A stretch of 9,978 nt of DNA from Candidatus Aquicultor primus. Lineage in GTDB: Bacteria > Actinomycetota > Aquicultoria > Aquicultorales > Aquicultoraceae. Position numbers and translations under genes: made by a program. This document shows, one piece after another, positions 1 through 7,068 of the stretch (positions within the stretch are counted from its first letter, which is position 1; every line of letters begins with the position of its first letter). A model generated the notes under the pieces. It ran no database searches, was not told where the DNA came from, and saw only the letters and a list, made by a program, of their open reading frames with translations. The stretch is from positions 1 through 9,978 of the forward strand of contig MELI01000107.1 of the NCBI GenBank assembly GCA_001767575.1, read 5' to 3'.

Positions 1-907
1 CACTTCGGTCACCCGTCCCGACCTGGGAGCGCCTCTCCGCCGCAAGTTCGGCGTTCTGCTCATCCATCATCTTTTCATAAAGCCTCGCGCGTAAAATCGT
101 CATCGCGCGCTCGCGGTTTTGCAGCTGGCTCTTCTCGTCCTGGCAGGAGACGACCAGCCCGGTTGGCAGGTGCGTGACACGCACCGCCGAGTCGGTCGTG
201 TTTACCGACTGGCCGCCGGGGCCGCCCGACCTGAAGACGTCGACCTTGACATCGTTGGGACCGATTTCGACCTCGACATCTTCGACGACCGGAAGGACCG
301 CTACCGTCACTGTCGAAGTATGGATGCGCCCTCCCGATTCCGTCACCGGAATCCGCTGCACCCGGTGGACACCGGACTCGTATTTAAAGCGACTGTACGC
401 GCCCTTCCCTTTAATCTCAAAGATTACCTCTTTGAAGCCGCCGACATCGGCCGGACTTGAACTCAGCGCCTCCGTCTTCCATCTATGCGCCTCCGCGTAA
501 CGCGAATACATCCGGTAGAGTTCGCCCGCAAAGAGGCTCGCCTCATCCCCGCCGGCACCGGCCCGTATCTCGACGATGATATCCTTCTCATCGTTGGGAT
601 CCGCCGCTACCAGCAAGAACTTTATATCTTCTTCGACCTTCTCCCGCTCATCTTTGAAGGTGTTGAACTCAGCGTGGAGAAAGTCGCGCATCTCGGGGTC
701 TTGCTCTCCCTTGAGCATCTCGCTCGCCTCGGCTATGCCCTTCTCCAACTCATCCAGTCGGTTTATCAAAGCAATAAGCGGCGTCATACTCGCATGAGTC
801 TTTGAGAGTTCGCGATATCTGTTTTGGTCTCCTATGACCTCGGGGTCGCTCAAATTTTCCGTTATTTCATTGTACCTGTCTAATACTTCCTGTAATTTAT
901 CGAACAT
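1..907 (-). CDS. prfA: Peptide chain release factor 1, C-terminus cut by window edge
   Basis: RF1 recognises UAA and UAG stop codons in the ribosomal A site and triggers hydrolysis of peptidyl-tRNA. The frame is open for 302 codons from an ATG at 907 to the window edge and ends in a conserved SQVGTGDRS stretch, so roughly 55 residues are missing compared with the usual length of about 360. The GGQ catalytic motif is at residues 231-233 within [11 protein letters not shown]. The stop-codon-reading tripeptide is PVT at residues 187-189 in [15 protein letters not shown], matching the P-x-T of RF1 rather than the SPF of RF2. The N-terminal part (about 1-105) is the helical, charged RF1 domain. 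The start is supported by AGGTGAT at 920-914, seven bases ahead of the ATG. It follows a possible small ORF whose TAA lies three bases upstream. prmC, the usual next gene, would lie outside the window. The identity is clear. Confidence 0.97.
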   Translation of the reverse strand, partial: MFDKLQEVLDRYNEITENLSDPEVIGDQNRYRELSKTHASMTPLIALINRLDELEKGIAEASEMLKGEQDPEMRDFLHAEFNTFKDEREKVEEDIKFLLVAADPNDEKDIIVEIRAGAGGDEASLFAGELYRMYSRYAEAHRWKTEALSSSPADVGGFKEVIFEIKGKGAYSRFKYESGVHRVQRIPVTESGGRIHTSTVTVAVLPVVEDVEVEIGPNDVKVDVFRSGGPGGQSVNTTDSAVRVTHLPTGLVVSCQDEKSQLQNRERAMTILRARLYEKMMDEQNAELAAERRSQVGTGDRS

Positions 908-910
908 GTT

Positions 911-1078
911 TTAATCACCTAATCGCAGAATCTCTGTATCTATAACCTTAATAATTATACTGGAAGAGCCGGACGCAGTAAACCGAGCCTTGGGCCTGGA
1001 GTGGGCATAAGCGCTTATCATCATAAAACCTGAAAGAATGGGAACGACCGTGAGAATAAGCGCTAAAGCAGGTATTAT
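911..1078 (-). CDS. Possible small single-pass membrane protein between the DUF1385 gene and prfA
   Basis: An open frame ends in TAA at 913-911, three bases before the prfA ATG, and lies in the same frame as prfA. It contains an N-terminal hydrophobic run (IIPALALILTVVPILSGF) followed by a polar part with SRPKARF and a C-terminus ending in IDTEILRLGD. Only the double ATG at 1024 and 1021 is canonical; from 1024 the product is 37 aa. The hydrophobic run lies upstream of that ATG. Keeping it needs a start at ATA 1078-1076, which overlaps the DUF1385 TAA as ATAA and would give 55 aa. No GTG, TTG or ATG occurs between the upstream in-frame TGA (1135-1133) and 1024, and I see no Shine-Dalgarno sequence ahead of the ATA. 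I recognise no family. It could be a real coupled small gene, a decayed one, or chance. Confidence 0.35.
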   Translation of the reverse strand: MIPALALILTVVPILSGFMMISAYAHSRPKARFTASGSSSIIIKVIDTEILRLGD

Positions 1079-2037
1079 GTCGCTGCTGTCTGGTCGACGG
1101 CGACCGTAACCGGCTCCGCTTCGTCGGTATCGTCAGATTCCGGGGCCCCAAGGGGTGCCGGGGCTTCTTTCACGCCTTCTGCTATGAGCACGTTGTTGAG
1201 CGCAAAGATGGCGACTTCGAGCTGCGACTCATCCGGAGTGCCGGTGGTCAGTTTTTGGAGCATCAACCCCGGCCACATCAGAGCTTTCATAACCGAAAGA
1301 TGCGCATATCTTGCCGCGATTCGCGTAATCTCATAAGATACGCCCGCCACTATCGGAATCAAGGTAAGCTTCCCGGCGACTCTGGTTAAAACGTTTGTCG
1401 TGGGCAAAAACGAGAAGCTGAAGATGGCTACTACCATGACTATAAGCATAAACGCGGTGCCGCATCTTATGTGAAGAGGGCTGTATTTGGCCGCGTTCTG
1501 CGGGGTTAGTTCTTCGCCCGCCTCATATGCATGGATGACCATGTGCTCGGCGCCGTGGTACTCGAATACGCGCTGAATATCTTTGACGCGCGATATCACC
1601 AGGATATAGAGGACAAAGATGCTGATGCGAAAGATTCCTTCGGTAATCGCAAAGAGAAAGCGGTTCTCTATTACGGCACTCGCCGTTTTCGTCAAGTAAA
1701 ACGGAAGAACCATGAAGAGCCCGACTACGAGAGCGAACGCCAGAAACAGCGTCGCCACCATCTCTTTCGAGCTTATCTCCTCTTCCGCCTCGCCTAACGA
1801 AAGGTTCGCGGAGAGCGATATCGTCTTGATGCCGAGAACAAAGGTCTCCGCGAGCACTACAATACCCCTGAAAAGAGGTTTCTTGAAGATAGGCCAGCGC
1901 TCGCTAATCGATTTGAATGGTTCGTCTACAGAGACAATCGTGTCATCGGTTGAGCGGACGGCAAGGCTCCAATGCTTAGGCCCTTTCATCATTACGCCCT
2001 CGATGACCGCCTGTCCGCCAAAATATGGTTTAGCCAT
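1075..2037 (-). CDS. DUF1385 family integral membrane protein (YqhQ-like)
   Basis: This 320-aa protein carries the signature blocks of DUF1385, the family of Bacillus subtilis YqhQ, whose biochemical role is not settled. Visible motifs are the N-terminal GGQAVIEGVMMKGP (7-20), the central EYHGAEHMVIHAYE (159-172), PLHIRCGTAF (187-196), and WPGLMLQKLTTGTPDESQLE (255-274). Hydrophobic segments at about 93-115, 127-149, 194-212 and 222-240 suggest four membrane helices. The histidines and acids of YHGAEH and the RCGT block resemble a metal or cofactor site, but that is inference. The C-terminal 30 residues are acidic, Pro/Ala-rich and probably disordered. The ATG at 2037 has AGGT about four bases upstream. 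It starts 63 bases after rpmE and stops just before the prfA region, a placement shared with clostridia and some actinobacteria, so it is probably cotranscribed with both. Family assignment is firm; function is unknown. Confidence 0.92.
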   Translation of the reverse strand: MAKPYFGGQAVIEGVMMKGPKHWSLAVRSTDDTIVSVDEPFKSISERWPIFKKPLFRGIVVLAETFVLGIKTISLSANLSLGEAEEEISSKEMVATLFLAFALVVGLFMVLPFYLTKTASAVIENRFLFAITEGIFRISIFVLYILVISRVKDIQRVFEYHGAEHMVIHAYEAGEELTPQNAAKYSPLHIRCGTAFMLIVMVVAIFSFSFLPTTNVLTRVAGKLTLIPIVAGVSYEITRIAARYAHLSVMKALMWPGLMLQKLTTGTPDESQLEVAIFALNNVLIAEGVKEAPAPLGAPESDDTDEAEPVTVAVDQTAAT

Positions 2038-2100
2038 AATACCTAGCCTATATCGCCCTTATTACTACGTGTGATTATCAAATTATCGTGTTGCTTAAGC

Positions 2101-2343
2101 TTACTCTTTTTCGGCTTTCTTCTCTTCCTCTTCGGCGTTTGTGACGGCCAGACCATATTTCTTCTGGAATCGCTGTACACGGCCGCCGCTATCGACAAGT
2201 TTCTGCTTTCCGGTATAGAACGGATGGCATTTCGAGCAAAGCTCTATCTTCAACTCAGACTTCGTTGAATGCGTCTCAAAAGTCTCGCCACATGAGCAGG
2301 AGACCTGCGACTTGACATAGTCGGGATGAATCCCTTTTCTCAC
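2101..2343 (-). CDS. rpmE: 50S ribosomal protein L31, zinc-binding type
   Basis: L31 sits at the central protuberance of the 50S subunit and bridges to the 30S head. From the GTG at 2343 the product is 80 aa and begins MRKGIHPDY, which fits the usual start of the family. A frame reading from TTG 2358 would begin inside the Shine-Dalgarno sequence and is rejected. The zinc ligands CSC (C16, C18) and CSKC (C36, C39) are all present, so this is the zinc-replete form rather than the zinc-independent paralogue. [20 protein letters not shown] is the conserved core, followed by a Glu/Lys-rich tail. It lies 176 bases downstream of rho and has its own promoter and leader hairpin, described separately. 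Identity is certain and the start correction is well supported. Confidence 0.96.
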   Translation of the reverse strand: MRKGIHPDYVKSQVSCSCGETFETHSTKSELKIELCSKCHPFYTGKQKLVDSGGRVQRFQKKYGLAVTNAEEEEKKAEKE

Positions 2344-2348
2344 GACTT

Positions 2349-2356
2349 TCACCTCC
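2349..2356 (-). promoter_or_regulatory. rpmE ribosome binding site that fixes the GTG start
   Basis: GGAGGTGA, a near-perfect anti-Shine-Dalgarno match, lies five bases ahead of GTG 2343-2341. It directly follows the T7 tract of the upstream hairpin, so termination at that hairpin would remove the ribosome binding site from the transcript. Confidence 0.9.
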
Positions 2357-2399
2357 AAAAAAATAGTTCACAGCAGAATATATCCCGCTGCCGTGAACT
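2357..2399 (-). terminator. Terminator-like hairpin in the rpmE leader
   Basis: On the minus strand AGTTCACGGCAG (2399-2388) pairs with CTGCTGTGAACT (2376-2365) as a 12-bp stem containing one G-U pair. The loop is 11 nt, and one base (A) then separates the stem from seven T residues (2363-2357). This is a textbook intrinsic terminator. It can end rho transcripts, but it also lies inside the leader of the rpmE promoter and touches the rpmE Shine-Dalgarno sequence, so it probably acts as an attenuator or autoregulatory element as well. Confidence 0.8.
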
Positions 2400-2435
2400 T
2401 TAACCTCAGTTAAAATTAGTTAAAACTGCACTAAT

Positions 2436-2464
2436 GTTATAACATATCAGGTTTTGATTGACAA
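2436..2464 (-). promoter_or_regulatory. Sigma-70-type promoter for rpmE
   Basis: TTGTCA (2464-2459) is separated by exactly 17 bases from TATAAC (2441-2436), and TG one base upstream of the -10 gives an extended -10 element. Each hexamer matches the consensus at five of six positions. Transcription would start near 2429 and read the leader into rpmE, the DUF1385 gene and prfA. It lies in the AT-rich gap just after the rho stop codon. Confidence 0.75.
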
Positions 2465-2519
2465 CAAAAGAAGACCTACTCCGAAAATAGCTTTGATATG
2501 GCTATCGGGGAAAGGACCG

Positions 2520-3923
2520 CTACCGCGATTTCGAAATCTGCATCAAAAACTCGGTATTCGACTTAGTCTCCCTCATCTTATCGATGAGAAGCTCGATCGA
2601 CGCGCCCGAGTCGAGCGCATGAAGCACCCTTCTGAGCTTCCAGATAAGCTGGGCCTCATCGGGCGGCAAGATAAGCTCTTCCTTACGCGTTCCGGACTTG
2701 TCGATATCGATTGCCGGGAATATTCGCTTGTCGGCGAGTCGGCGGTCGAGATGAAGCTCCATATTGCCGGTCCCTTTGAACTCCTCAAAGATGACCTCGT
2801 CCATCCTGCTGCCGGTATCGACGAGGGCCGTAGCTAAAATCGTCAAGCTGCCACCGAATTCGATATTTCTCGCAGCTCCAAAGAACCGCTTCGGCGGAAA
2901 GAGCGCCGTCGAATCGACACCGCCGGAGAGAATTCTCCCGCTCGCCGGTATCGTCAAGTTGTATGCCCTGGCCAGCCTGGTAACGCTATCGAGCATGATT
3001 ACGACATCGCGCCCGTGCTCGACTAGACGTTTTGCCCGCTCAAGAACGAGCTCGGCGACTTGGACATGGTTATCCGCCGGCTGGTCGAAGGTCGAACTCA
3101 CGACCTCGCCCTTGATGGAGCGCTCCATATCGGTGACCTCTTCGGGTCGCTCATCGACGAGCAGAGCCATCATGTGGACTTCCGGGTTGTTGGTGGTTAT
3201 CGCATTGGCTATCTGTTTTAGAATGGTCGTCTTACCGGCCTTCGGCGGCGAAACTATCAGACCGCGTTGCCCTTTTCCAATCGGTGCGACCAAGTCGATA
3301 ATTCGCGTCGTCACTTCGTTTGGCTTGGTTTCCAGGAGGAATCTCTCGTTTGGATAGATAGGCGTGAGCGACTCGAACTGCGCGCGATTGCGCGCGGCGT
3401 CCGGCTCCGCCCCGTTGACTGCCTCGATTCGCAGGAGCGCGTTGTACTTCTCGGTATCCTTAGGCGACCTTACCTGACCCTCTACCTCGTCTCCGCGCCG
3501 CAGGCTAAAGCGGCGGATCTGGGACAATGAAACGTATATATCGCCCTCACTCGGGAGATACCCTTGCGTCCGCAGAAATCCGTAGCCGTCGCCCAAGATG
3601 TCGAGAATTCCTTTGCGTAGCAGCAGCTTCTCGTCTCGAGCCTCCTCCGCTACATGCACCCTTGGCGGGCGTCTCGTTTCGGCATGTGTTTCGGTCACTG
3701 TTACCCCCGCCGACGGCGCCTCTGCTATAGCCGCATGGCTCGGTTGTGCGGCAAGCGCCGGTTGCTGGGTGTTTACCGGCCGCGCGACGGTTTTTTCGTG
3801 AGCGCCCGTAATCGCGTCCACGAGTTCGCTCTTTCTTAGCGTCGCGACACTCTTTATACCCAACTCCATTGCGATGGGTCGCAACTCCGCTAATGTCTTC
3901 GATTCAAGTTGTGTTTTATTCAC
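2520..3923 (-). CDS. rho: Transcription termination factor Rho
   Basis: Rho is the hexameric RNA helicase that terminates untranslated transcripts. The 467-aa product has a Rho_N helical domain (about 1-45) and a linker rich in Ala, Pro, Thr and Glu (about 46-98). A cold-shock-like RNA-binding domain follows (about 100-172, with GYGFLR at 113-118). The RecA-like ATPase spans about 180-467, with Walker [10 protein letters not shown] (225-233), the catalytic glutamate region VDERPEEV (256-263) and Walker B VVIMLD (307-312). The E. coli protein has 419 residues; the excess is mainly the linker, as in actinobacterial and some clostridial Rho proteins. The start is GTG, supported by GAAGGTGA about four bases upstream; an ATG two bases upstream is out of frame. 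It begins 67 bases after the transaldolase and is probably cotranscribed with it. The TAG stop is followed by the rpmE promoter. Identity is certain. Confidence 0.98.
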   Translation of the reverse strand: MNKTQLESKTLAELRPIAMELGIKSVATLRKSELVDAITGAHEKTVARPVNTQQPALAAQPSHAAIAEAPSAGVTVTETHAETRRPPRVHVAEEARDEKLLLRKGILDILGDGYGFLRTQGYLPSEGDIYVSLSQIRRFSLRRGDEVEGQVRSPKDTEKYNALLRIEAVNGAEPDAARNRAQFESLTPIYPNERFLLETKPNEVTTRIIDLVAPIGKGQRGLIVSPPKAGKTTILKQIANAITTNNPEVHMMALLVDERPEEVTDMERSIKGEVVSSTFDQPADNHVQVAELVLERAKRLVEHGRDVVIMLDSVTRLARAYNLTIPASGRILSGGVDSTALFPPKRFFGAARNIEFGGSLTILATALVDTGSRMDEVIFEEFKGTGNMELHLDRRLADKRIFPAIDIDKSGTRKEELILPPDEAQLIWKLRRVLHALDSGASIELLIDKMRETKSNTEFLMQISKSR

Positions 3924-3990
3924 ATCTTCACCTTCTTTACTAAATAAATATTGCTCTGTGGTCTATTTTGGCGTTGGGCGGAATATTTCT

Positions 3991-4647
3991 TTATTTGCAC
4001 GCGGTCTCCTGAAGTTTTTTCCAATCCTCGAGAAATCTCTCGATTCCGATGTCTGTAAGCGGATGCTTGACCATTGCTTTTAGAATATTATGCGGAACCG
4101 TCGCTATATCCGCGCCCGCTAACGCGGATTGAGTTACATGGAGAGGATGCCGGATACTGGCTGATATGATTTCGGTTTTGATACCATAAATATCATAGAT
4201 AGAGCCGATGCTGTCAAGTAGCTCTACACCATCTTGGCCAATATCATCGAGCCTCCCGATGAACGGACTGACGAAAGACGCTCCGACTTGCGCAGCCAAG
4301 AGTGCCTGGTTTGCCGAGAATATCAGTGTCATGTTCACCTTTATACCCTCGGCGCTGAGAATTTTAGTCGCGGCAAGCCCCTCTTCCATCATCGGTATCT
4401 TGACAACGACGTTCGGGGCGATGGCGGCCAGTTCACGGCCTTCTTCGACGATGTCCTCGCGCGTCATGCTCACCGCCTCCGCACTGATGGGACCATCCAC
4501 GATTGACGCTATCTCGGCAATCGACGTCTTGAAATCCCCGCCCTCCTTGCTGCAAAGAGAGGGGTTCGTCGTTACACCGCAAATAATCCCGAGCGAATTC
4601 ATCTCCTTGATATGCTCGATGTTGGCTGTATCGATAAAAAGCTTCAT
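3991..4647 (-). CDS. tal: Transaldolase, short TalC/FSA-type
   Basis: This 218-aa TIM-barrel enzyme belongs to the TalC/fructose-6-phosphate aldolase subfamily, which exchanges dihydroxyacetone units between sugar phosphates in the non-oxidative pentose phosphate pathway. The N-terminal [13 protein letters not shown] and GVTTNPSL (24-31) are diagnostic. The Schiff-base lysine is K83 in VVVKIPM. At the position where fructose-6-phosphate aldolases carry Tyr, this protein has F129 ([10 protein letters not shown]), which favours transaldolase over aldolase activity. The start is strongly supported by AGGAGGAT (4658-4651) just ahead of ATG 4647. A 119-base gap separates it from the kinase gene and I see no convincing terminator there, so read-through is possible. 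Placement next to rho recurs in several bacterial lineages, so it may belong to the ancestral rho block rather than the cDPG module. Confidence 0.94.
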   Translation of the reverse strand: MKLFIDTANIEHIKEMNSLGIICGVTTNPSLCSKEGGDFKTSIAEIASIVDGPISAEAVSMTREDIVEEGRELAAIAPNVVVKIPMMEEGLAATKILSAEGIKVNMTLIFSANQALLAAQVGASFVSPFIGRLDDIGQDGVELLDSIGSIYDIYGIKTEIISASIRHPLHVTQSALAGADIATVPHNILKAMVKHPLTDIGIERFLEDWKKLQETACK

Positions 4648-4766
4648 TTAATCCTCCTAGAATAAATCGCTCGACAACCGTCTATCGATGCTGTTGAGTA
4701 TATTTCCACACGGCGCCCCAGAAGACGCTACGAGCTTCAGCTTATGAGTTCGCGAGCGGTATGTCT

Positions 4767-5717
4767 TTAATCCTCCGGCTCCTCGTCGAGCGAGCCTTTG
4801 ACGGCTTCCTCAACCGGCCCTAAAACACGATTCAATACGACTTCTTGGGCAGCGATTATCGTCTTGTCAAGGCTGTGGCTGGTCAAAATCGGAATATCGT
4901 ACTCGTGGGCCAAATCTACTATATAATCGCCGATTCTGCGAATCGATTCAAAATTATCACGGTAACGCTCGTAAGGCCGTGATCCTTCAGTCTGCACGTC
5001 TCGGACATAGAAGTGGCTCCGGTGCAGCTCCTCGTTATCGACCGTTATTATCAATGGTATGATGATCGCTTTTTCGGATAACTGGCTTCGAATAAAACCG
5101 GGCACGACATGAACGCCCTCGATGACCATGTTTAGACCTTCCTTGATCGCCCGGTCCACAACAGCTCTCACGCCTACCGCGACGACTTTGGTCTGCTCGC
5201 GAAAGCCCGCTACCAACGGGTCGCCCTCAATTGGCCTGTTAATCGCTTTATACGCCAAGAAAGTCGACTCATGGAGTGCCGGTATCAACTCTTCCGAGAG
5301 AACGATCCTCATGACCTCACGCAACGCATCCGTGGCCACGATATGCGTGATTCCCAGGCGATGAGCGAGCGTTGTCGCAATAGTCGATTTTCCAACACCG
5401 GTGGTCCCGCCGATAAGAATTATCATAGGGCGGTCGATATGGAGCAACGTCTGCCACCTCTTGTAGGTATCGGCGTAACCTTTGCCCTCGTGTGAAAGAA
5501 GCTGTTCGTAAACGACTTGGCGCAGTTCCTCAACGCCTATCGAAAACCTCCCGCTCTCTATTAAATGCTGCTCGATGATTCTGGCTATCTTATGCGAGCG
5601 GCTCGGAGATAAACCCGTTGCCGTTAACGAGGTTGCTATTAATCCCTTCGAAAAAGGCAGACCGTGCCGGTCGTCACTGATTACGATTTGTGATCTGTTC
5701 TCGTTGTCTCTAATCAC
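4767..5717 (-). CDS. pgk2: 2-phosphoglycerate kinase homologue with N-terminal ATP-cone
   Basis: The archaeal family phosphorylates 2-phosphoglycerate with ATP to 2,3-bisphosphoglycerate, the precursor of cyclic 2,3-diphosphoglycerate. From GTG 5717 the product is 316 aa, near the archaeal length of about 300. An ATP-cone-like domain covers about 11-86 (DDRHGLPFSKGLIATSL, later ELRQVVYEQL and YKRWQ). The P-loop GGTTGVGKST is at 103-112, followed by ATDALREVMR (128-137), typical of this kinase. The tail is acidic. The frame is open back to an ATG at 5834, but those 39 codons lie inside the upstream gene and do not look like the family. GTG 5717 overlaps the upstream TAG by eight bases (GTGATTAG) with a modest AGGCGG site, implying translational coupling. 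Pairing with the synthetase supports the function. Related P-loop small-molecule kinases are the main alternative. Confidence 0.85.
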   Translation of the reverse strand: MIRDNENRSQIVISDDRHGLPFSKGLIATSLTATGLSPSRSHKIARIIEQHLIESGRFSIGVEELRQVVYEQLLSHEGKGYADTYKRWQTLLHIDRPMIILIGGTTGVGKSTIATTLAHRLGITHIVATDALREVMRIVLSEELIPALHESTFLAYKAINRPIEGDPLVAGFREQTKVVAVGVRAVVDRAIKEGLNMVIEGVHVVPGFIRSQLSEKAIIIPLIITVDNEELHRSHFYVRDVQTEGSRPYERYRDNFESIRRIGDYIVDLAHEYDIPILTSHSLDKTIIAAQEVVLNRVLGPVEEAVKGSLDEEPED

Positions 5718-7068
5718 TGCTCTGCCCGCCTGCAAAATTTTGCTTTGCCCGCTCAGCGACCCAGGTGACCAGCTCTTCGAGGTCACCGTCGCCCCCGATG
5801 ACAACGGGCAAGTTATCCATATATACGACTTCAAGGCCCAGGTCGAAACCGATGCTTGTCACCACATCGACCGCCGCCGCCTTCAATTCGGTCAAAAGCG
5901 TCGTGAACGTCCCTTCGGCCGCTTCGATATCTTGACGCAACAATTTACGGTTGGATAAATTGGTGCTTACACCGACCACCTCGGCATCGTATGCTTTCTC
6001 AAGGTGAGACGCGAGCTTGCCCTTCATCGAGGGCGGAGCGGTTGTCGCCAAAAACACGCGTTTGCCCGCTATCGGTTGGAGCGGCTTCGGCCTGAAAATC
6101 GTATGCGCAATCTTCGCTTCCGGTTTAATGTTTCTTATCGCTTGGTCCAGCTGCTCGACCTTGTCTTTGTCCGCGATTGGCGGCTCGCACATCGATACGA
6201 TTACCAAATCGGACAAGAGTACCCGGTATGTCCCGAAGTATCCATCGATGTAGTCTATGGGCTGTCCGGCCCCGATTGCAAGAATATGCGCATCCGCGTG
6301 GACCGGCGGCAACGCCGAGCCGGACCCCTCTAAAACGACGAGGTCGATGTCGAGTTCATTGGCGAGTTTGGCGCCGGCGGATACGTTTGAAATAAAAGGT
6401 TGACCGGCAAGCCCCCCACCGCAGCGGCGACACCCGATTGCCGTAATGCGGCTCGTCAGAGCGTCCTCCAAATAGTCGGAGGCGGCATGCTTGCCCGAGC
6501 GCGCCAGGTTGAGCAGATACTCCGGGGTCAGCTCTATCTCCCGACCTTCTATCAGCTCCGGCGCCGGCGGACCGCCACGCCCCATCGCGATAACGCCCGG
6601 CCGGTAACCGGCCTCATCGAGGTGGCGGCAGATAAAGCCGGAAATCGCGGTCTTACCTACGCGCTTACCGGTCCCAATCACACTAAGCGATGGTTTCTGC
6701 AAGACCTTCTGGAAAGCCGGCGGGTAAAACCAAAAATCGGCCCCGATATACGGGATACCCTTGGTTAACACATGGCTGGCGTAAAAAAATCGCTCCTTAT
6801 ATCCTATGACCGGCTCGTCACTGAGATCTACGACGATTTCCGGGTTAAAACGCTCAATCGCTGTCATGATTGCCGTCAGAGCATTCTCTTCTTTGATAAC
6901 CGGGCAACCAAGGTCATCGAACTCGCCCTTTTCGGATAATTTCTCGAGGCCACCGACGAAAACCGCTCCGACCACATCATAGTCATGATTATTCGCGAGG
7001 GTTTCCAAAGCAGACTTGATCACAGGAGGATAGTGTTCGCCATCGATAAGCGCAATCGCCCGAGTTAT
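5710..7068 (-). CDS. cpgS: Cyclic 2,3-diphosphoglycerate synthetase homologue
   Basis: The family, characterised from Methanothermus fervidus, uses ATP to form the intramolecular pyrophosphate of cyclic 2,3-diphosphoglycerate from 2,3-bisphosphoglycerate. The product has 437 aa from GTG 7023, or 452 aa with the upstream stretch containing LIDGEHYPPV, which I take to be part of the conserved N-terminus. The nucleotide loop GTGKRVGKT (132-140 in the longer form) has the GxxxxxGKT spacing of BioD-type SIMIBI ATPases. AMGRGGPPAPEL, CRRCGGGLAGQ and LEGSGSALPPVHAD follow in the ATPase domain, and the C-terminal third (after VSMCEPP) carries a Rossmann-like region. No ATG, GTG or TTG precedes 7023 in frame. 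ATA 7068-7066 is the apparent start, with GGGAGGTG upstream and a four-base overlap (ATAA) with the previous stop. The downstream kinase overlaps by eight bases. Family assignment is strong; the start is unresolved. Confidence 0.88.
   Translation of the reverse strand: MTRAIALIDGEHYPPVIKSALETLANNHDYDVVGAVFVGGLEKLSEKGEFDDLGCPVIKEENALTAIMTAIERFNPEIVVDLSDEPVIGYKERFFYASHVLTKGIPYIGADFWFYPPAFQKVLQKPSLSVIGTGKRVGKTAISGFICRHLDEAGYRPGVIAMGRGGPPAPELIEGREIELTPEYLLNLARSGKHAASDYLEDALTSRITAIGCRRCGGGLAGQPFISNVSAGAKLANELDIDLVVLEGSGSALPPVHADAHILAIGAGQPIDYIDGYFGTYRVLLSDLVIVSMCEPPIADKDKVEQLDQAIRNIKPEAKIAHTIFRPKPLQPIAGKRVFLATTAPPSMKGKLASHLEKAYDAEVVGVSTNLSNRKLLRQDIEAAEGTFTTLLTELKAAAVDVVTSIGFDLGLEVVYMDNLPVVIGGDGDLEELVTWVAERAKQNFAGGQSSD

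Larger units (their letters stand above)
2344..2430 (-). promoter_or_regulatory. rpmE 5' leader, candidate L31 autoregulatory RNA
   Basis: The leader of about 86 nt runs from the predicted start point near 2429 to the rpmE GTG. It contains a small perfect hairpin, TTTAAC-TGAG-GTTAAA (2414-2399), immediately followed by the 12-bp terminator-like hairpin, whose first base is shared with it. L31-binding leaders have been described in Firmicutes, Actinobacteria, Coriobacteria and Gammaproteobacteria, which makes feedback by free L31 a natural hypothesis. I have not matched this sequence to any specific published consensus. Confidence 0.5.

Noticed and set aside
119..805. Several plus-strand ORFs of about 70 to 115 codons opposite prfA
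   Set aside because: They are antisense to a clear RF1 frame, overlap one another, and show no family motif or ribosome binding site.
948..1151. Minus-strand 67-codon ORF overlapping the end of the DUF1385 gene
   Set aside because: Its composition is Arg/Ser/His-rich and shadow-like. It overlaps the DUF1385 C-terminus and competes with the more protein-like frame ending at 911.
2764..3357. Plus-strand 197-codon ORF opposite rho
   Set aside because: Ser/Thr/Arg-rich antisense shadow of a highly conserved gene, with no motif or ribosome binding site of its own.
4652..4766. Promoter for the transaldolase gene (TATACT near the middle of the gap)
   Set aside because: The -10-like hexamer has no acceptable -35 at 16 to 18 bases, so I do not call it.
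5718..5834. 39-codon N-terminal extension of the kinase starting at ATG 5834
   Set aside because: It lies wholly inside the cDPG synthetase gene in another frame and does not resemble the kinase family. GTG 5717 at the gene junction fits better.
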